From a bacterium (GTDB lineage Bacteria > Hydrothermota > Tepidihabitantia > SM23-42 > JAOAFX01): a DNA stretch of 64,000 nucleotides. Shown here piece after piece: positions 58,906 to 64,000 of this stretch (positions within the stretch are counted from its first letter, which is position 1; the number at the start of each line of letters is the position of its first letter). The notes under the pieces were generated by a model, which was given only the letters and a program-made list of their open reading frames with translations, searched no databases and had not been told where the DNA came from. The DNA lies in contig DASVHD010000021.1 of the NCBI GenBank assembly GCA_036382775.1, positions 91,169 through 155,168 on the forward strand. Reading direction: 5' to 3'. The position numbers were made by a program, and so were the translations under genes.

Positions 58906-61247
58906 TGCCGCTGGTGTTCGATATGAAATGCGCTGACAGCGCGAAATCCGCCGTCGCTGTTTTATTGGCAGGTTTGGTTTTCACCTTGCTCATTGCCGCT
59001 GATCACGGCAGTATCAAGGGGTTTGTCAAGGACGCGTCGAACGGCGAGAAATTGTCCTATGCCAACGTATACATTGAGAATACGAGTATCGGCACCAGCA
59101 CCGATGAAAAGGGTTACTACTACATACCGGCCGTGCCTGCGGGATCATGCCGGCTGATCATATCCTATCTCGGTTACGAGACGGATCATCACGATATTAC
59201 TGTTAATCCCGGTGATGTCATCACGATCAATGCCGAACTCGTGCCCACGACGATCCAGGTCCAGGGCGTGACCGCGACCGCGGAACGCGACCGGTTCGAA
59301 AAAGACGTCGAGGTCAGCCACGTAACATTTACCAAGCGTGAGATAAAGTCGGTCCCGATGATGTTCGAATCCGATTTGATAAAGGTCATACAGCTGATGC
59401 CTGGCGTGGTGACGATGCACGATCTTTCCAACAAGATGTACGTGCGCGGCGGCAGTCCGGACGAGAACCTGGTTCTTTTAGACGGGATAATCGTCTATAA
59501 CCCGTCGACGCACTTGGGCGGACTTTTTTCCACGTTCAATCCTGACGCCGTGAGCGAAGCCGAGCTCTACGCGGGCGGATTCCCGGCGCAGTACGGCGAC
59601 CGACTTTCCGCGGTCCTTGATATCGAGACCAAGGAAGGCAATTCAAAAGAATATACTGGTGAGGCCAGTATGGGGCTTGTTACCTCCAAAATCATGGTCG
59701 AAGGACCAATCCCAAAAGGGTCGATCTTGCTCAGCGGTCGAAGGACATACTTTGACGCCATTGTCTGGGCGTATGATAAGTTGTTCAGTAAAGACGTTTC
59801 GTTGCCGTATTATTTTTACGACGGCGTCGGCAAGCTTAACTTCAACCTCTCGAACGAAGACCGGTTCACGCTGACCGGGTTCGGCGGAGCCGATGTCCTG
59901 GGTCTTGAAGAGGAATTCGACACTTCCGAAAAGATCGATCTGAGCTGGGGTAACCGCGGCGCTTCGCTGCGTTATCGTAAGGTCCTGACGCCAAAACTAT
60001 ACGGGGAGTTCATCGGCGTGTGGAGCAATTTCTTCACGCATTTCCGGTACACCGACTACGCCGATACCACCAATAACATGCATTTGTTCGAGGAACTGAT
60101 CAGTTATAACGGGAAGGGCGATTTCACATTCCTGATGAACGACCGGAACACACTGGGTTTTGGTTTACAGGCGGAAAACTTAAAGATCGATCATTACTGG
60201 GAGGTCGAAGAAGGGCTGTTCACCTGGCCTTCGGAGAAATCGAACCTGATCGCCGCATACGTCCAGGATAAGATAGAATGGGTGCCGCCGCTCTTGTTCG
60301 TTCAACCCGGGGTACGGTTCATATATTACGATAAAGGTCGCCGGTTATGCTTTGATCCAAGGATCGGCGTGAAATACCGTTATGGCGAGAACACAGCGTT
60401 CAACCTGGCGGTCGGGAAATACAGCCAGTTCCTGGTCACGGTGAACACCCAGGAATCCTATTTTTCGCTGTTTGATTTCTGGCAGCCGGTCGACGCAACG
60501 CACGACCCGCCTTTCAGCGTTCATGCAATTACCGGGATCGAACAATGGTTCGATAAGCAGACCAAGTTTACGGTCGAGTGTTACGGCAAAAAATATTATA
60601 ACCTCCTGATCCCGTCGGAAGACGATGTTTTTTTCAGCATGCCGGCAGAGAGCTTGCGTGTGGGTAACGGGTATGCTCTTGGTGTCGATGTGTTTTTAAA
60701 AAAGAGTATCGGCATGTTATCAGGGTGGATCAGCTACTCTCTGGGCTGGACCAGAAGGACGGTCGATAATGAGTCGTACTTCCCGAGGTATGACCGGCGG
60801 CATTCGGTCAATACGGTCATTGGATCCCAGGTCCCTCGTATCGTGCCTTTTTTCCGGGGCGGCACCATCAGTTTACGATGGAACATCAGTTCCGGCCTGC
60901 CGTATGCAGATGATATCGCGCGCTATCATTATTGGTACTATTCTCCCAATGATGAATTTCCTCATAGAGAATGGGAATGGCGATATATAAAAGGAAGGCG
61001 CGATGCCTTTCGGCTGCCGATGTCGCACCGACTGGATGCACATTACGAGAAAAATGTGAGATTCTTTGGATTGACCGGGCAGTGGTACATCGACGTCATC
61101 AACGTTTACGCGCAGAAGAACGTCTTGTTCTTTGACTGGGAATATTACGACGAACAGACCGACCAGTACCTGGATATACCGAGGAAGAAAGGATATTCGA
61201 TCCTGCCCGTGCCGATCCCGTCCGTAGGTTTTAGTTTCAAGTTCTGA
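58905..61247 (+). CDS. TonB-dependent receptor with N-terminal carboxypeptidase-regulatory-like domain
   Basis: 780 residues. After a hydrophobic signal (VAVLLAGLVFTLLIAA) comes a CarboxypepD_reg-like domain of about 80 residues (GSIKGFVKDASNGEKLSYAN), then the plug (VIQLMPGVVTMHDLSNKMYV followed by RGGSPDENLVLLDGI) and a beta-barrel ending in VGFSFKF with the terminal Phe of outer-membrane barrels. This architecture is typical of SusC-like and other receptors in FCB bacteria, which import large ligands with TonB energy. The substrate is unknown. Its ATG overlaps the stop of the secreted protein upstream, and a lipoprotein gene follows by 3 nt, which suggests a surface uptake complex. Confidence 0.88.
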   Translation: MPLVFDMKCADSAKSAVAVLLAGLVFTLLIAADHGSIKGFVKDASNGEKLSYANVYIENTSIGTSTDEKGYYYIPAVPAGSCRLIISYLGYETDHHDITVNPGDVITINAELVPTTIQVQGVTATAERDRFEKDVEVSHVTFTKREIKSVPMMFESDLIKVIQLMPGVVTMHDLSNKMYVRGGSPDENLVLLDGIIVYNPSTHLGGLFSTFNPDAVSEAELYAGGFPAQYGDRLSAVLDIETKEGNSKEYTGEASMGLVTSKIMVEGPIPKGSILLSGRRTYFDAIVWAYDKLFSKDVSLPYYFYDGVGKLNFNLSNEDRFTLTGFGGADVLGLEEEFDTSEKIDLSWGNRGASLRYRKVLTPKLYGEFIGVWSNFFTHFRYTDYADTTNNMHLFEELISYNGKGDFTFLMNDRNTLGFGLQAENLKIDHYWEVEEGLFTWPSEKSNLIAAYVQDKIEWVPPLLFVQPGVRFIYYDKGRRLCFDPRIGVKYRYGENTAFNLAVGKYSQFLVTVNTQESYFSLFDFWQPVDATHDPPFSVHAITGIEQWFDKQTKFTVECYGKKYYNLLIPSEDDVFFSMPAESLRVGNGYALGVDVFLKKSIGMLSGWISYSLGWTRRTVDNESYFPRYDRRHSVNTVIGSQVPRIVPFFRGGTISLRWNISSGLPYADDIARYHYWYYSPNDEFPHREWEWRYIKGRRDAFRLPMSHRLDAHYEKNVRFFGLTGQWYIDVINVYAQKNVLFFDWEYYDEQTDQYLDIPRKKGYSILPVPIPSVGFSFKF

Positions 61248-61250
61248 TAA

Positions 61251-62009
61251 ATGAAGATGCCGACGATAAAATACAATGCCATGGCAATATTCATGATGAC
61301 CGCGATCATGATCAGTTGCGGGCATCAGGCCGATGAAAATTTCGAAAACATGCTGAACATCACGGGCGTGGTCAGGAACGAAGCAGATCACATCGAACTG
61401 ACGGTTAATCGAACGTATAACATGGATGAACCGGCAAATTCAGAGATGGACAGCGCTATAGTCATGCTTTTTAACAACGATTATTCCGATACATTCATTG
61501 GACAATATGCCGGCTATGGTGGTTTCTTTTGGATCGATACTGTACCGGTGAATGCCGGAGATACGTATAATCTAATGATCGCGGCGGACGGGTATGATAC
61601 GGTCTATGGACAGACGACGGTCCCTGATGACTATCAGATTATCTATCCCTTGTCCGGGGATACAATGACTTTGCTGGATACATTGCTTTTCACTGTTGGC
61701 AAAGGCATTGAAGATTACCAAATCGAATGTTGGGTCGAAGAATATGAACGAGGATTTTACTACTATTTTCCAAATTTTGAAAATGATTCAATAATTGGTT
61801 TTCCTGTTTTTGTTTTTTCCGATTTTGTCCAACAGTTTGATACAACCACACTATTTACGTTTATGGTCATCGGTTACGATTCAAACTATTACAATTATCA
61901 CTATTTCTATGACAGCGACGATCCCCCGCAGTGCGGCGTAAGCGGCGGGATCGGGCTGTTCGGGAGCGCGTGGGTCAGATCCGTGGATGTCTACCTGAAA
62001 GTCAATTGA
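61251..62009 (+). CDS. Lipoprotein partner of the TonB-type receptor (DUF4249-like)
   Basis: 252 residues. The N-terminus (MAIFMMTAIMISCGHQ) has lipobox MISC, so the protein is a lipoprotein. 'IELTVNRTYNMDEPANSEMDSAIVML' cut short here shows the pattern of DUF4249 proteins, which commonly sit after TonB-dependent receptors in Bacteroidetes: an opening beta-sandwich (ITGVVRNEADHIELTVNR) with a strand AIVMLFNND and a final GLFGSAWVRSVDVYLKVN. Confidence 0.6.
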   Translation: MKMPTIKYNAMAIFMMTAIMISCGHQADENFENMLNITGVVRNEADHIELTVNRTYNMDEPANSEMDSAIVMLFNNDYSDTFIGQYAGYGGFFWIDTVPVNAGDTYNLMIAADGYDTVYGQTTVPDDYQIIYPLSGDTMTLLDTLLFTVGKGIEDYQIECWVEEYERGFYYYFPNFENDSIIGFPVFVFSDFVQQFDTTTLFTFMVIGYDSNYYNYHYFYDSDDPPQCGVSGGIGLFGSAWVRSVDVYLKVN

Positions 62010-62046
62010 CTTGGCTTTAAAATCCGTGTATAATTCAGCAAAGGAG
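62006..62046 (+). promoter_or_regulatory. Promoter and ribosome site of the DUF4412 gene
   Basis: TTGACT (62006-62011, overlapping the previous stop), 17-nt spacer, TATAAT (62029-62034), then AAAGGAG (62040-62046) and ATG 62052. Confidence 0.7.
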
Positions 62047-62051
62047 TATAA

Positions 62052-62807
62052 ATGAGACTTAAGAGCATAATAATGTTACTTTTTTTAGTTATTTTGCTGC
62101 ATGCCGATATTATGTATGAAATGACGACCAAAACAACCGGGATGATGGGTATGGGTGACAGTGAAACTTTCATGAGGATCTTTATTAAAGGCGATAGATC
62201 ACGCACCGAAGTTAAAAGCACTTCAACTACCATGGGCGAACTTGCCAGCGCCTATATCATGCGCCTGGACAAATCCATCATGTGGACCATAGATGATGCC
62301 AATAAAAAATATATGGAAACGAGCCTGATCTATACGGCTGACGATACTGCAGCGGTCAAACCTGATTCCACGCTGATCAAACCGGACGTGAATATCGAAT
62401 TCACCGATGAAACCAAAAAGATCCTCGATCATAACTGCAAGAAGATAAATGTCAGCCTGAAACTTAACGGCGGCGACAATGATTTCAACCTCACCCAGAC
62501 AATGTGGATGGCTGAAAGCCTCCCCGGTGTCGATGAACTGAAAGCGTACAATAAAAAACTGATCGATATCGGCGGCGGCATGATGCAATCCGCGCCTGTG
62601 GGGATCGATAAAAAGGCGCTTGAGGAATTCATGAACAAGACGAACGAGATCAATGGTTTCCCGCTTGAGATCGAATTCACCATGTCCATCAACGTCGAGG
62701 AAATGGTCATGGAAGTTAAAACATCCAGCGTGGTGACAAAATTCTCGGTCGTTCCAATAAGTAACAAGGTATTTGAATTACCTGAAGGTTATACCCCCTA
62801 CGAATAA
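62052..62807 (+). CDS. Periplasmic DUF4412-type protein
   Basis: 251 residues. The signal peptide is MRLKSIIMLLFLVILLHA. The body opens DIMYEMTTKTTGMMGMGDSE and MRIFIKGDRSRTEVKST, then has 'YIMRLDKSIMWTIDDANKKY', the pattern of DUF4412 and related LolA-like periplasmic folds, and ends in a strand-rich segment SNKVFELPEGYTPYE. DUF4412 proteins are secreted and of unknown function; a lipid-carrier-like role is only suggested by fold similarity. It has its own promoter, between the TonB-receptor lipoprotein and the sigma/anti-sigma pair. Confidence 0.7.
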   Translation: MRLKSIIMLLFLVILLHADIMYEMTTKTTGMMGMGDSETFMRIFIKGDRSRTEVKSTSTTMGELASAYIMRLDKSIMWTIDDANKKYMETSLIYTADDTAAVKPDSTLIKPDVNIEFTDETKKILDHNCKKINVSLKLNGGDNDFNLTQTMWMAESLPGVDELKAYNKKLIDIGGGMMQSAPVGIDKKALEEFMNKTNEINGFPLEIEFTMSINVEEMVMEVKTSSVVTKFSVVPISNKVFELPEGYTPYE

Positions 62808-62902
62808 AAGGCATGAGATCGCGTAACATTTTGGCGCTTTTTACTTCAATGTTAAAAAGTTACGCAATACAATGAGAAATTGGGAATAAAACAGGCGAGT
62901 TT

Positions 62903-63466
62903 GTGTATAATACTATAGATACCGACGAATCTTTGATAGCAAAAGTGAAGAACGGCGACTGCGAAGCCTTCTCACCGTTAATCGAACGTTATAAAATGCA
63001 GGTTTACAGGTTGGTTTACCGGATGGTCGGTAACCGGGATGATACCGAGGACCTTGTTCAAGAGGTTTTCGTGAGGAGTTTCCGTGCCATGAAGAGTTTT
63101 AAAACCGGAAGCCCTTTCTATCCCTGGCTTTCAAGGATCGCGGTAAACCATACGTTGAACTATATTAAAAAGGAGCAAAAGAATAAAATGCAGCCCTTAG
63201 AATGGATCGAGGACCGTCTCGCAAGTAAACAGGATAATCCCGTGGCGATGACCGAGCAGAAAATGTTGAAAGAGAAAATAACTGCCGCCATGCAAAAACT
63301 GCCTGGAGATTACCGGACGATCCTGGTCCTGAGGGTCGAGGAAGAGCTTTCTTATGATGAGATCAGCAAGACCTTGCGTATTCCGCGGGGAACGGTCATG
63401 TCACGGCTGGCGCGGGCGCGCCAGCGTCTTAAGGAAATTTTCAAGGAGTTGGCATTAGCTCCTTGA
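62903..63466 (+). CDS. ECF-type RNA polymerase sigma factor
   Basis: 187 residues from GTG 62903; no ATG is available upstream before the TGA at 62873, and the ribosome site is poor, so the start is uncertain. Region 2 is FSPLIERYKMQVYRLVYRMV then EDLVQEVFVRSFRAM, which contacts core polymerase and the -10 element. Region 4 is LPGDYRTILVLRVEEELSYD then ISKTLRIPRGTVMSRLARAR, which reads the -35 element. A zinc-finger anti-sigma gene follows by 63 nt, the usual pairing for envelope-stress or metal responses. The target promoters are not evident, though the TonB-receptor block just upstream is a candidate. Confidence 0.92.
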   Translation: MYNTIDTDESLIAKVKNGDCEAFSPLIERYKMQVYRLVYRMVGNRDDTEDLVQEVFVRSFRAMKSFKTGSPFYPWLSRIAVNHTLNYIKKEQKNKMQPLEWIEDRLASKQDNPVAMTEQKMLKEKITAAMQKLPGDYRTILVLRVEEELSYDEISKTLRIPRGTVMSRLARARQRLKEIFKELALAP

Positions 63467-63529
63467 TCAGGAGATCGATACAATGATCACTATGATATTA
63501 TTTGGTAAAAAGATCACAGGAGCAATAAA

Positions 63530-64000
63530 ATGAAGTGTGATTTTCCGCATGAACTATTGAGCGGATATCTTGATGGCGAGCTCGATGGAAAGAATAAGGC
63601 GCTTGTCGAGGACCATCTAAAATCCTGTTCCAGCTGTCAGCAATTCCTGGAAGCATTGAAAAAACAGGATTCGCTGGTGCGGTCCCGGGAAATCGAAGAG
63701 CCCTCGCGCGAATTTGTGTTCTCGCTGAACCGCCGGGTGATGGATCAGGTCATGAAAAAACCCAGGTTTTCATTCTGGCGCTATATGCCGGTCCTGGTGC
63801 CGACGGCAGTCGCAGCCCTGGTGCTGGTTGTGGTCTTTAATTCCCAGCATGAAACCAGATACGTCACGACCGATGACCAGATCCTTCTTCCGGTCGTGAG
63901 CAGGCTGGGATATTCCGATGAAAGCGGCTTGAAGGCCGGTTCTGACCGTTCGGTCGCTGCCGACAAAAAAGTTGCGGCGGCGAAAAAGGAAAAAGCCGCG
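63530..64000 (+). CDS. Anti-sigma factor with zinc-finger (ZAS) domain, cut by window edge
   Basis: 157 residues are visible and the 3' end runs off the right edge. The N-terminal domain MKCDFPHELLSGYLDGELDG and DHLKSCSSCQQFLEAL has the HxxxCxxC zinc motif of ZAS anti-sigma factors. One membrane segment (VLVPTAVAALVLVVVF, about residues 85-100) follows, and the visible periplasmic part is Lys/Ala-rich at its end. Together with the sigma factor at 62903-63466 it should form a membrane-controlled switch: the sigma factor is held until a signal outside leads to release. AGGAG lies 8 nt before the ATG. Confidence 0.9.
   Translation, partial: MKCDFPHELLSGYLDGELDGKNKALVEDHLKSCSSCQQFLEALKKQDSLVRSREIEEPSREFVFSLNRRVMDQVMKKPRFSFWRYMPVLVPTAVAALVLVVVFNSQHETRYVTTDDQILLPVVSRLGYSDESGLKAGSDRSVAADKKVAAAKKEKAA

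Noticed and set aside
62906..62911. TATAAT inside the first codons of the sigma factor gene as a promoter
   Set aside because: No -35 box at 15-18 nt, and a start there would remove conserved N-terminal residues unless TTG 62933 were used.

Overview
The window looks like a chromosome segment of an uncultured Gram-negative bacterium of the FCB type. Candidate division WOR-3 (Stahlbacteria) or a relative is my best guess. This is inferred from gene content, not a phylogeny: several secreted proteins end in a C-terminal sorting domain like those of the type IX secretion system, there are outer-membrane barrels and a TonB-type receptor, and most genes are GC-moderate. Two genes are cut by the window edges, a MazG-like pyrophosphohydrolase on the left and a zinc-finger anti-sigma factor on the right.

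Layout. 1-11.3 kb: MazG-like fragment, a lipoprotein and outer-membrane barrel pair, plsC-ispH, an ABC exporter with a transglutaminase-like protein, and a thioredoxin-like/LarE/chromate-transporter run. 11.3-18.5 kb: tRNA-Met(CAT), a very unusual fusion of chemoreceptor-like helices to a family 5 solute-binding domain with no signal peptide, a long coiled-coil protein, a YitT-type membrane protein and RadC. 18.6-31.4 kb: three large secreted proteins (subtilase, 13-repeat propeller-like protein, M1 peptidase) interleaved with pfkA, HU, a UbiA-type prenyltransferase, a ZIP transporter, L28 and a YggS protein. 31.6-38 kb: a uridine-kinase-like protein and a compact cluster for citrate to 2-oxoglutarate (split aconitase, eukaryote-type citrate synthase, isocitrate dehydrogenase), two of whose enzymes carry lysine-rich tails.

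38.3-47.1 kb is an accessory region of visibly lower GC. It holds an AAA/DUF4143 ATPase, two apparent gene cassettes bounded by attC-like sites (one encoding a HEPN protein), a DNA methyltransferase + GHKL (MORC-like) ATPase + phospholipase-D-type nuclease module whose nuclease reading frame is broken, and a BglII/BstYI-type restriction-modification pair. 47.1-64 kb returns to core genes: hypE, ribD-ribE, rpsO-pnp-M16 peptidase-truD, then an envelope block (secreted sorting-domain protein, TonB-type receptor, lipoprotein, DUF4412 protein) and an ECF sigma/anti-sigma pair.

Two genome-wide habits stand out. At least eleven genes have a near-consensus sigma-70 promoter whose -10 box lies only 5-11 nt before the start codon, so their mRNAs should be leaderless, whereas secreted-protein, HU and ribosomal-protein genes have strong Shine-Dalgarno sites. 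Intergenic regions are rich in palindromic and terminal-inverted-repeat elements, including one 240-bp element with perfect 25-bp ends. All calls come from reading the sequence; no database search was run.
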